64,000 nt of DNA from Halorubrum rutilum (GCF_024494565.1 NZ_JANHDN010000005.1:62001-126000), one strand, 5' to 3'; counted from the first letter of the stretch, positions 43,631 through 52,140 are shown. Numbers and translations: made by a program. The notes: generated from the letters alone by a model not told the origin.

Positions 43631-44028
43631 TGCGGTGGCGCGCGCCTCCGAGCGGCCGCCGGTGGCGGCCGCGAGGTGCGCCGCGCGAGGGAGTCGCGAA
43701 CGCCCGCAGGGCGTGAGCGACGAGGCTGGGGAGGCGTGGTGCTGTGCGGGGCGAGGCGGGACTCAAAGGGGCAGCCGCGAGGACAGCGCAGGCGACGCAA
43801 GCACTGGAGGGAGCGAACGAAGTGAGCGACCGAAGCGCGTGGTTCGAGAGAGCTTCGCTCTCTCGTCATCACGAAAGGCGCGGAGCGCCTTTCGAACGAC
43901 AGCGAGCGTGCGCTGTCCTCACGGCTGGGGCTTTGGAGGAGTTCACCGCAGATCTCCTCGCGATCGATTATAACCGAGCGGCTGGGGCTTTGGAGGTGCC
44001 CACCGCGGTAGCGCCGATCAGTTATAAA
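43631..44028 (-). ncRNA. Candidate structured RNA, copy 1 of a repeated element
   Basis: About 320-400 bases with no credible protein. It shares long blocks with 61859-62210 (TGCGGTGGCG, GAGGCTGGGGAGGCGTG, TCAAAGGGGCAG, GCTGGGGCTTTGGAGG) while stem sequences differ with pairing kept. Stems: GCGGCCGCC/GGCGGCCGC (43652-43672), ACGCCC/GGGCGT inside GTCGC/GCGAC (43693-43721), long-range GAGGACAGCGCA/TGCGCTGTCCTC (43779-43790 with 43909-43920), plus hairpins 43842-43865 and 43872-43894. On the minus strand TATA-like boxes at 43968-43973 and 44022-44027 precede GGTG..CTCC motifs by about 20-24 bases. Orientation is inferred from those boxes. It could instead be a non-autonomous mobile element. Confidence 0.6.
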
Positions 44029-44212
44029 CAACCGACAGCAACACCGCGATTCGACTGATAAACGGCCTCGCTCACGACCTACGACACCTACTCCCGCTAT
44101 CGATCGCCGCTCTGTCTGTATCGATCGCCGCTCTGTCTCTACTGGCCGCACGGGATTCGAAGGATATCGCCTATCAGAGGTCGCGACGGGGTAGGGAATC
44201 GTCGACTTCGAA
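44029..44212. other. Spacer between the repeated element and the HTH_10 gene
   Basis: About 180 bases with no coding potential. It contains a short direct repeat: CGATCGCCGCTCTGTCT occurs twice (near 44100 and 44120), which could be a remnant or a regulator site beyond the stop codon of the HTH_10 gene. Confidence 0.4.
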
Positions 44213-44950
44213 CTACGGGTCCAGCAGCTTCGACTCCGCCTTCCGGAGGTGTTCGAGCAGCGTCGTCTTCGAGACGCCCATGTCGTCGGCGAGCTCGCGC
44301 GTCGACGCCTGACGCGGCCACTCGTAGTACCCCGCCTCGCGGGCGTGCTCGTACACGTCCCGCTGCGTGGGCGTCAGCGTGTCGAGCCGTTGCTCGCGCG
44401 GGGTCCGGCCCGCGTGGCCCGACGACGACATCGACTCCACGGTCACCTCGGCGCCAGAGTCCGCCTGCACCGCGTCGAGCGCCTCCCGGATGTCGGTGCG
44501 CTCGCCGACGAAGCACACCTGCCACTCCTCGCGCCCGTCCTCGATCCGGACCGGCGCGCTGTGGACGAACCCGTGCTCCAGCAGCGTCGGACACACCATG
44601 TCGGCCGGGTCGTACTCCAGGAAGAACTCGCGGACGACGTTGCCCGGGGCGTCCCTCGCGCGTCCGAACCGCTCCTGCAGTTCGAGCAGGTTCCCCGCGC
44701 GGTCGGAGTCGCGGATCGCGTCGAGCAGCGCCTCGACCTCCTCGTTGGTGTCGGCGAACGCCGTGAACAGGCCGTTCACCGAGTTCGGCGCGTCGGCGTC
44801 GGTCCGCGGCGAGTTGTAGATGGCGTGCGCGAGCACGCCGCCGTCGGTCCTGCTCGTCGCCTCGATCGCCCAGCAGTTCGGGTGCCACAGGTCGAGAGTG
44901 AGCCGGGTCCCGGACCACTCGCCCGCCCCGGCCGCGTCGGTCGTTGCCAT
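44213..44950 (-). CDS. HTH_10 (bacterio-opsin activator-type) regulator, divergent from the ALDH gene
   Basis: The 245-residue protein has an N-terminal sensor-like domain (LTLDLWHPNCWAIEATSRTDGGVLAHAIYN...) typical of the Bat-family N-domain, and a C-terminal HTH_10: LDTLTPTQRDVYEHAREAGYYEWPRQASTRELADDMGVSKTTLLEHLRKAESKLL (about 185-240). It is divergent from the ALDH with 89 bases between and sits next to PRODH, so it probably controls proline or amino-acid catabolism. The ligand is unknown. Confidence 0.85.
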   Translation of the reverse strand: MATTDAAGAGEWSGTRLTLDLWHPNCWAIEATSRTDGGVLAHAIYNSPRTDADAPNSVNGLFTAFADTNEEVEALLDAIRDSDRAGNLLELQERFGRARDAPGNVVREFFLEYDPADMVCPTLLEHGFVHSAPVRIEDGREEWQVCFVGERTDIREALDAVQADSGAEVTVESMSSSGHAGRTPREQRLDTLTPTQRDVYEHAREAGYYEWPRQASTRELADDMGVSKTTLLEHLRKAESKLLDP

Positions 44951-45039
44951 CGTTGTCGCCTCCTTGGCAGCGGATCACAAAGACTCTGCCGACCATGGTC
45001 GGGTGGGATATTTGGACGGAGCGAGGGCAAGCACCGCCT

Positions 45040-46560
<1,521 letters not shown>

Positions 46561-46621
46561 GGGCGGTCGGCGTCGGGGCGCTCCGACCGTCCCGCCGTTC
46601 GACCGTCTATCGCTCGATCGT

Positions 46622-47554
46622 CTATCGCTCGACCGCGGTCGCGGCCGCCGCGACCGCTTCTCCCGGCCCGTCCGCCTCGGCGAGCGCGCCGCGGGCGACG
46701 AGCCGCTCCCGCGGCCGCCCGACCGGCTGGGGGACCGACTCCGTGCCGAGCAGCCCCGACTCTCGGAGCTTCCGCTTCACCCGCGTGAACGTCGCCGAGC
46801 TCCCGAGCCCCGCGTCCTCGAAGGCGCGGCGCAGGTCGCGGTCGAGCGCGCCGCGGCGGGCGCCGGCGACGTACGCCCGACGCCGCGCCCCGGCCAGGTC
46901 GAGGGGGTCGCCCCCGACCGCGTCGCCGCCGGGACCCTCGACGACTCCGGCGTCGAAGGCCCGCACGACGTCGTCCGCGACGGCGACGCCGCAGCGCTCC
47001 CGGACCGACTCGTACACGCGGCGGCGGCTCGGCGCCCGCGGGCGGCGCCCCTCGGCCGCCTCGACGAGCGGGACGTAGCGCTCTCGGAGCGCGGGGTCGT
47101 CGCCGACGCGGCACCACGTCGCGGTCGCGTCGCCGTCTTCCCGGCCCCCGACCGCGACGAGCACGTGACCCGTCTCTCGGCCGACGAGCGCCGGGTTCGG
47201 CTGCGGCTCCGACAGCGTTCGGAGGTCGAGAACGCCCGCCTCCGCGAGCGCCGCGAGCCGGCTCGCGCGGCGGAACTCGTCGACGACGGCGTCGATCGCG
47301 CGGTCGGTCGCGAGGACGGTGAGCGTCGGGAGCTCCGAGACGGGCGAGTCCGGCGACGGTCCCGGAGCGCCCTCGGTCGACGTCAGCCCGCGCAGCGTCG
47401 AGAGGTCCGGCTCGACGACCGCCGGCGCCGCCTCGCGGTACGCCTCGATCACCGCCGTCAACAGCGGCGGCGACGGGTCCGCGAGCACCGGGTCGGCGAG
47501 GTCCCCGATCGCCCCCCGACCGTCCGCGAACGGCAGGGTCGGTTCGGGAGGCAC
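46622..47554 (-). CDS. TbsP-like (DUF5821) transcriptional regulator
   Basis: The 310-residue protein shows the pattern of the halobacterial TbsP family: LPTLTVLATDRAIDAVVDEFRRASRLAALAEAGVLDLRTL in the middle and a C-terminal winged helix with SSATFTRVKRKLRESGLLGTESVPQPVGRPRERL. TbsP works with TrmB in control of sugar metabolism in Haloferax. The N-terminus is longer and more acidic-proline rich than usual, so this may be a paralogue. Adjacent genes do not suggest a target. The family call is from recalled motif patterns. Confidence 0.65.
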   Translation of the reverse strand: MPPEPTLPFADGRGAIGDLADPVLADPSPPLLTAVIEAYREAAPAVVEPDLSTLRGLTSTEGAPGPSPDSPVSELPTLTVLATDRAIDAVVDEFRRASRLAALAEAGVLDLRTLSEPQPNPALVGRETGHVLVAVGGREDGDATATWCRVGDDPALRERYVPLVEAAEGRRPRAPSRRRVYESVRERCGVAVADDVVRAFDAGVVEGPGGDAVGGDPLDLAGARRRAYVAGARRGALDRDLRRAFEDAGLGSSATFTRVKRKLRESGLLGTESVPQPVGRPRERLVARGALAEADGPGEAVAAAATAVER

Positions 47555-47612
47555 ACGCGCACCTACGCGGCGGGCGGATTAAGAGTGGCGGCGGACGCCG
47601 GGTGCCACCCTC

Positions 47613-47930
47613 TCAGGGCACGTCCACGCGGGTAACGTGACCGCCGCACCCGCACCGCTCGACGTACTCCGGGTCGAGGCCGTCGCGCTCCTCGCGGAGC
47701 GCGTCGTAGAGGAACTCCTTTGGGTGACCGAGGTCGCCGTGGGTGACGAGGTTGACGTGGTTCCCGGAGGCCGTGTGGTCGACCGCCGCCAGCGCGTCGC
47801 GGACCGCCAGCTCCGGGTCGTCGGCGTACTTCGGCTCCTCCAAGTTCGCCGACCAGGAGTTGTCGTGGACCCGGTCGGTGATCGGTTCGGCGGTCTCGTC
47901 GTGGTCGTGGTCGTCGGTAGTGGATGTCAT
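47613..47930 (-). CDS. CGCGG-type radical-SAM-modified RiPP precursor candidate
   Basis: The 105-residue acidic protein ends in VERCGCGGHVTRVDVP with the Cys-Gly-Cys-Gly-Gly core at 93-97. A helical leader lies before it (NSWSANLEEPKYADDPELAVRDALAAV). I recall this as the CGCGG family, described as a substrate of a radical SAM maturase in halobacteria. No rSAM enzyme is in the window, so the maturase must lie elsewhere. The gene is 18 bases downstream of a HTH_10 gene in the same orientation, so it is probably one operon with its regulator. Confidence 0.75.
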   Translation of the reverse strand: MTSTTDDHDHDETAEPITDRVHDNSWSANLEEPKYADDPELAVRDALAAVDHTASGNHVNLVTHGDLGHPKEFLYDALREERDGLDPEYVERCGCGGHVTRVDVP

Positions 47931-47948
47931 TGGAACGGTCGCTCGCGA

Positions 47949-48617
47949 TCAGTGGTCGGCGGCCGCGATCTCGGCGCCGACGGGTCGGCTGGGGAGCTCG
48001 TCGACGAACTCCCGGACCACCGTCCGCTCGACGCGCTGAAGCGTCTCGCTGCACGTCGACTTCGCGATCCCGACGTGCTCCGCGACCTCCGTCAGAGTGG
48101 CCTCCCGCGGGACGTCGTAGTAGCCGAGGTCGACGGCCGCGAGCAGGAGCTCGCGCTGTCGGTCCGTCAGCAGGCGGGCGGGGTCGACGCGCTGGCGCAC
48201 GCGCTCGACCTCGAACGAGAGGCCGAGCTCGCTCAGCCGGCGGCCCATCTCGGCGACGCGCTCGTGTTCGCCGGTGACCTCGACCTCCGCCACCCCGTCC
48301 TCGATGTCGAGCGGCATCTCGATCGGGAGGCCGGAGCGCTTCGCGGCCAGCAGCAGCAGCGGCGCGTCCGTCTCGATCCGGACCGTGGCGACGCCCTCCT
48401 CCCGCGCCATCACCGACACGGAGGTCAGCGCGTCGTGCGACCCCATCGCCGACAGCACCGCGTCGACGTCGCGGGCGGTGACCCTGACGAGGGCGAAGCC
48501 GGCCTCCTCGCCGGGGACCGCGGTGAGCACGCGGAACCCCGCGTCAGGGAACTCGCGCGAGACGTCGGCTATCCACGGGCCGTCGGGAAGGTCGACGAGG
48601 AGTCGTGCTTGTGGCAT
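47949..48617 (-). CDS. HTH_10 regulator of the anaerobic cluster
   Basis: The 222-residue protein has an N-terminal Bat-like ligand domain and a C-terminal HTH_10 (LLTDRQRELLLAAVDLGYYDVPREATLTEVAEHVGIAKSTCSETLQRVERTVVREFV, about 155-210). No cysteine cluster is present, so it does not look like an iron-sulfur oxygen sensor. It shares the cluster of DUF2249 and CGCGG genes. A GAAC/GTTC palindrome lies about 145 bases upstream next to a TATA-like box, so it may be part of the same circuit. Confidence 0.8.
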   Translation of the reverse strand: MPQARLLVDLPDGPWIADVSREFPDAGFRVLTAVPGEEAGFALVRVTARDVDAVLSAMGSHDALTSVSVMAREEGVATVRIETDAPLLLLAAKRSGLPIEMPLDIEDGVAEVEVTGEHERVAEMGRRLSELGLSFEVERVRQRVDPARLLTDRQRELLLAAVDLGYYDVPREATLTEVAEHVGIAKSTCSETLQRVERTVVREFVDELPSRPVGAEIAAADH

Positions 48618-48761
48618 CGGTGGGTGGTCGGGGTGCGGTCGTCGTCGGTTCCGCCGTCCGGCGAGGTCCGCTCGCTGGTCGAGCGCGCGTCGGGTTACGC
48701 GTCTCGACGTAGGAGAGTAGGGGGAATACCTTCGGCGAGGATTCTCGGACACCGGGGTCGC

Positions 48762-48780
48762 GAGCCGAACTGTTCGGCTC
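48762..48780. promoter_or_regulatory. Perfect palindrome GAGCCGAAC-T-GTTCGGCTC
   Basis: A 19-nt perfect inverted repeat with a one-base centre shares the GAAC/GTTC core of other sites in this cluster. On the plus side it is followed by GGGGTATAAA (48781-48790). On the minus strand a TTTATACC box precedes it by a few bases, placing the palindrome near the transcription start of the 48617 gene. A hairpin terminator of the DUF2249 gene is the alternative reading. Confidence 0.6.
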
Positions 48781-48823
48781 GGGGTATAAAAAGGGCCGCG
48801 ACGGCGGTCGCGGTCGCCGCCGC

Positions 48824-49045
48824 TCAGACGCGCTCGATCGTGACGTGCCACTCGTCGTCGTCGACCCGCTCGGTCTCGTGTTCGAAGCCGCGGTCCGCCA
48901 GCACGTCGTACAGCGGGACCGGCTCGAAGTCGTTCACGAGCCGCAGCCGTTCGTCCGGGCCGAGCTCGTCGAGCGCGTCGCTGATGACCGGGAACGGCGG
49001 AGCGTCGCGCTCGCGCACGTCGAGGACCGATTCGGCGTCGCTCAT
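48824..49045 (-). CDS. DUF2249 protein
   Basis: The 73-residue protein (MSDAESVLDVRERDAPPFPVISDALDEL) has the DUF2249 pattern: VLDVRE near the start, LRLVNDFEPVPLYDVLADRGFEHE and DDEWHVTI at the end. These small TusA-like proteins occur beside nitrite and nitric-oxide reductase genes in many organisms. No Cys is present. The start follows typical relatives; an upstream in-frame ATG is possible. A GAAC-AT-GTTC palindrome lies 40 bases upstream of the start codon. Confidence 0.8.
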   Translation of the reverse strand: MSDAESVLDVRERDAPPFPVISDALDELGPDERLRLVNDFEPVPLYDVLADRGFEHETERVDDDEWHVTIERV

Positions 49046-49084
49046 GCCCGGACGTGCGCCGCGGTCCGACATGGGCGTTCGCGG

Positions 49085-49094
49085 GAACATGTTC
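49085..49094. promoter_or_regulatory. Palindrome GAAC-AT-GTTC upstream of a DUF2249 gene
   Basis: GAACATGTTC is a perfect palindrome beginning 40 nt before the ATG at 49045. It has the same half-sites and 2-base spacer as the pair at 50003-50067, and nearly the same distance to the start codon. Confidence 0.6.
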
Positions 49095-49149
49095 GACGCC
49101 GCTCGCGCTCGCCCCCCCTCTGACCGGTCGGTCGCGGACGGGAGCGCGG

Positions 49150-49677
49150 TCAGAAGGGACTCGTCGGACCGCTCGCGCCGGCGGCGTCCGACCCGTCCGT
49201 TCCGTCGCCGGCGGGCGGCTCGCCGCCGGACGCCATCCGTGCGAGCCGGTCGTTGACCGCCTCGCTCCCGTTGAGCGAGGGGTCGACGCGGACCCGGACC
49301 AGGTCGTAGCCGTGGTCGCCGACGGCGTCGAACGCGCGGAAGGCGCCCACCGCCAGCGGCTCCGCCTGCGGACAGAACCGCGTCGTCGGCGTGAACTCGG
49401 CGCGGAGCGTCGTCGGGTCGTCCGCCTCCTCGGCGTAGCGGAAGCCGGCGTCGGGGTGTCGCGGGTCGAGGTTGAGCCGGGCGAGGTTGTAGCCGAACGT
49501 GGCATCGTACACGCCGTACTCCTCGAAGGCGTCCCTCGCGTGTCGGTGAACGGCGACGTGGTCCTCGCCGGCGAGGACGTCGTGGTCCGTCAGGAACGCG
49601 CCCGGCTCCGGGACGTGCTCCGGCACGAACTCGTCCGGGTCGTCGAACTCGGGCTCGGAGCCGCCGAGGAGGCTCAT
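49150..49677 (-). CDS. Conserved protein of the DUF2249 cluster
   Basis: The 175-residue soluble protein (MSLLGGSEPEFDDPDEFVPEHVPEPGAFL...) contains ATFGYNLARLNLDPRHPDAGFRYAEEADDPTTLRAEFTPTTRFCPQAEPLAVGAFRAFDAV. The FTPTTRFCPQA stretch with a single Cys resembles the iron-sulfur/metal assembly-like proteins that accompany denitrification genes. I recognise the halobacterial family but no function. It overlaps the upstream DUF2249 gene by four bases and ends in a Gly/Asp-rich tail. Confidence 0.7.
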   Translation of the reverse strand: MSLLGGSEPEFDDPDEFVPEHVPEPGAFLTDHDVLAGEDHVAVHRHARDAFEEYGVYDATFGYNLARLNLDPRHPDAGFRYAEEADDPTTLRAEFTPTTRFCPQAEPLAVGAFRAFDAVGDHGYDLVRVRVDPSLNGSEAVNDRLARMASGGEPPAGDGTDGSDAAGASGPTSPF

Positions 49678-49967
49678 CGGTCTCCCTCCGCCGTTCCATC
49701 GCCGTCCGCGGCCCAGATCGCCGTGACGACGCCGTCGTCCGTCTCGACCGTCTCGTACGCGTAGCCGCGGTCGTCGAGCTTCGGGAACAGGAACCGCGGG
49801 ACCCGGTCGTTGCGCTGGACCAGCACGGTCTCGTCCGACAGGTCGGCGAGCAGTTCGAGCGTCCGCCGAAGCGGCTCCGGCGGGCCGAGGTCGGCGACGT
49901 CGAGGCTCTCGGTCGGCCGGTCCGCCGGCGCGTCCGTGGCTTCGAGGACCGATGTCTCCCGTGGCAT
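49674..49967 (-). CDS. Second DUF2249 protein
   Basis: The 97-residue protein starts MPRETSVLEATDAPADRP, an acidic extension, and then shows the DUF2249 core: LDVADLGPPEPLRRTLELLADLSDETVLVQRNDRVPRFLFPKLDDRGYAYETVETDDGVVTAIW. It is divergent from the membrane protein at 50103. Its ATG overlaps no other gene; the next gene starts within its stop (ATGA overlap). The start codon is exactly 36 bases from the inverted repeat at 50003-50021. A shared operator with 50103 is likely. Confidence 0.78.
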   Translation of the reverse strand: MPRETSVLEATDAPADRPTESLDVADLGPPEPLRRTLELLADLSDETVLVQRNDRVPRFLFPKLDDRGYAYETVETDDGVVTAIWAADGDGTAEGDR

Positions 49968-50002
49968 GGGTCGGAGTTCGTCCTCCACGCGCCCGTCGTT
50001 TA

Positions 50003-50067
50003 CCCCGAACCTGTTCGGGGGTTCGGCCGGGAGGGGGGGAGGCGACTACCCCCGAACAGGTTCGGGG
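50003..50067. promoter_or_regulatory. Paired palindromic operator between divergent genes
   Basis: CCCCGAACCTGTTCGGGGG (50003-50021) and its exact reverse complement (50049-50067) are both palindromic (CCCCGAAC-N2-GTTCGGGG). Site 1 begins 36 nt from the start codon at 49967 and site 2 ends 36 nt before the ATG at 50103, so the region is symmetric. A further half-site CGAACAGGGG lies at 50071-50080. It fits activator or repressor sites for both genes. Confidence 0.7.
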
Positions 50068-50102
50068 ACGCGAACAGGGGCCCGCGGGCCGTACGCGATC
50101 GC

Positions 50103-51512
50103 ATGCGAGGCGTCCCCGGCGATCTCACGACCTCGACGCGTCCGCCCACCACGATCCCGCTCCGCCACTTCCTCGTCGGGCTGGCGTTCCTCGCCGCCGG
50201 CGGAGCGCTCGCGCTCTCGCGCGTCGCGGGCGTGCCGGGCGCGGGAGCGCCCCTCGGCGGGATCGCCGTCGCGCACCTGCTGCTCGTCGGGTGGGTGTGC
50301 CTCACGATCCTCGGCGCGATGACCCAGTTCGTTCCCGTCTGGTCCGGCGTCGAGCTCCACTCCGAGCGGCTGGCGACGCTCCAGCTCGTCGCCGTCGCGG
50401 TCGGCGTCGGCGGCTTCGCCGGCGGGCTCCGGGTCGGACGGCCGGCGGACGCGGCGCTGTTCGCGGGCCTCATCGTCCTCGGATTCGCCGTCTTCGTCTA
50501 CAACCTCGCCCGGACGCTGTGGCGCGCCCGCCCCCTCGACGTCACGGAGGGGCACTTCGCGTTCGCGCTCGGCTTCCTCGCGCTCGCGGCGGTCCTCGGC
50601 GGGAGCCTCGCCGCCGACTACCGCTGGGGCGTGCTCGCCCCGCTCGGGCTCTCGCGAATCGCGGTCGTCGACGCGCACGTCACGCTCGCGGTCCTCGGCG
50701 CCGTCCTCGCGACCGTCTTCGGCGCCCTGTACCAGCTCGGTCCGATGTTCACCCAGACCGACTCGCTCCCGGTCGAGGAGCGGCTCGCGCGCGTCGAGAC
50801 CGCGGCGTATCCGGTCGGCGTGACCCTGCTCGCCGGCGGGCGGCTGTTCCGGGTCGCGCCCCTCGCCGCCCTCGGCGGGCTGCTCGCCGCGGGCGGCGCG
50901 GCGGCCGCCGGGGGAGTCCTCCTCCGGCGGCTCCGCGACGCGACCGCGCCGGCGACCCCGATGCTCCCGCGGTACGCGGTCGTCGCCGTCGCGACGCTCG
51001 CGTGGAGCGCGACGGCGGCCGCGACGTGGGTCGTCGACCCCTTCGGTCCGGCGGTCCGGTTCGGCCACCCCGGGGTCGGGCCCGTCCTGCTCGGCGCGCT
51101 CGTCGGCTTCGTCGTCGTCGGGAGCCTCTACCACGTCGTCCCGTTCATCGTCTGGCTCGACCGGTACGCCGACCGGGTCGGGCTGGAGCGCGTGCCCGCG
51201 ATCGACGACCTCTACGACGCCCGCGTCGCGACCGCCGACCTCGCCGCGACCGTCCTCGGCGCCGCCCTCCTGCTCGCGGCCGCGCTCTCCCCCGCGCTCG
51301 CCTCGGTCGGGCCGGGCACCGGGCTCTCCGCCGGCGTCGTTCGGCCCCTCGGCGGCGCGCTCGTCGTCGCCGGCGCGCTGCTGTTCGCCGCCAACGCGGT
51401 CGCCACCGTCGTCCGACACGGCGGCCCCGAGCTGCTCGGCGGGGGCGCGGCCGAGTCGGGGCCGACGGCGAACGCGGACCCCTCCGACGGTCCCGACGGC
51501 CCCGGCGGCTGA
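50103..51512 (+). CDS. NnrS / heme-copper oxidase subunit I-like membrane protein
   Basis: The 469-residue protein has about twelve membrane helices. Histidines sit at helix positions IAVAHLLLVGW, VVDAHVTLAVLG and LYHVVPFIVWLDRY, as in the NnrS and heme-copper oxidase-like fold, and could bind heme or copper. It lacks the HPEVY CuB-Tyr motif. NnrS proteins act in nitric-oxide stress and denitrification. It is divergent from a DUF2249 gene with a shared symmetric operator. Cofactor content is inferred. Confidence 0.7.
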   Translation: MRGVPGDLTTSTRPPTTIPLRHFLVGLAFLAAGGALALSRVAGVPGAGAPLGGIAVAHLLLVGWVCLTILGAMTQFVPVWSGVELHSERLATLQLVAVAVGVGGFAGGLRVGRPADAALFAGLIVLGFAVFVYNLARTLWRARPLDVTEGHFAFALGFLALAAVLGGSLAADYRWGVLAPLGLSRIAVVDAHVTLAVLGAVLATVFGALYQLGPMFTQTDSLPVEERLARVETAAYPVGVTLLAGGRLFRVAPLAALGGLLAAGGAAAAGGVLLRRLRDATAPATPMLPRYAVVAVATLAWSATAAATWVVDPFGPAVRFGHPGVGPVLLGALVGFVVVGSLYHVVPFIVWLDRYADRVGLERVPAIDDLYDARVATADLAATVLGAALLLAAALSPALASVGPGTGLSAGVVRPLGGALVVAGALLFAANAVATVVRHGGPELLGGGAAESGPTANADPSDGPDGPGG

Positions 51513-51529
51513 ACGCGACCGGGAGCGGT

Positions 51530-51615
51530 CTCCGCCTCTTTTTTCCTCTCTCCACCTCTCTTTTCCTCTCTTCTCCTCTCTCCACCTCTCTTCTCCTCCC
51601 CTCTCGCCTCCTCCG
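51530..51615 (+). repeat. Polypyrimidine tract with tandem CCTCTCTCCACCTCTCTT units
   Basis: About 85 bases are nearly all C and T on the plus strand, with a unit containing CTCTCTCCACCTCTCTT repeated in tandem and an early run TTTTTT. The T-run lies shortly after the 51512 stop and could serve as transcription terminator; the mirror-like tract could also form triplex DNA. Confidence 0.6.
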
Positions 51616-51666
51616 CCACCGAGCCGCGCCGAAACGCCCATTCGGAGTCGGGCCGAAGCGGGGGCG

Positions 51667-52140
51667 ATGGCCGACCCCGTGCGCGGCGACGTCCCCGAGG
51701 TCGAGGACGGCCCCGAGTACGACCTCGACTTCCGGGAACACCCCGAGCGCTACCGACACACGGACGACGAGCGCGGCGCGTTCAAGATCGAGCCGTACAA
51801 GAGCGAGCTCCTCCCGCTGTGGGGGATCGCGACGCGGTCCGACGCCGAGGAGGGCGCGGCGGCGATCCACGACCGGTACCGCGAGTACCGCGAGGACGGC
51901 GACCTCGTCGGGATGGACATGGCGCGCAAGTACCTGCAGATGGGCTGGACGCGAGCGATGCGCTACGCGAAGTACCCCGGCGGACGGAAGTACGAGACGG
52001 ACGAGGGCGAGCGCGTCGAGCGCGAGCCGCGGGAGTGGCACGACGAGGAGAAGCGCGAGATCGCGCTCGTCTACAGGCGGTACCTCGATCGGGTCCGGGA
52101 GGACGACGCGTACGAGCGCGCCGTCGACCGGCTCCGGTAG
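51667..52140 (+). CDS. DUF4385 family protein
   Basis: The 157-residue protein matches DUF4385: YDLDFREHPERYRHTDDERGAFKIEPYKSELLPLW near the N-terminus, AAIHDRYREYREDGDLVGMDMARKYLQMGWTRAMRYAKYPGG in the middle and EKREIALVYRRYLDRV at the end. The function is unknown. Codon use matches neighbours. It is preceded by the polypyrimidine tract and is convergent with the NarO-like gene. Confidence 0.85.
   Translation: MADPVRGDVPEVEDGPEYDLDFREHPERYRHTDDERGAFKIEPYKSELLPLWGIATRSDAEEGAAAIHDRYREYREDGDLVGMDMARKYLQMGWTRAMRYAKYPGGRKYETDEGERVEREPREWHDEEKREIALVYRRYLDRVREDDAYERAVDRLR

Noticed and set aside
43631..44028. The repeated element as an insertion sequence
   Set aside because: No transposase, no clear terminal inverted repeats and no target duplications were found. 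A non-autonomous mobile origin remains possible but is not shown.
43619..44058. Several open frames of 68-116 codons in the repeated element
   Set aside because: They differ between the two copies, contain stop-free runs only because of GC bias, and the conserved features are stems and blocks, not codons.
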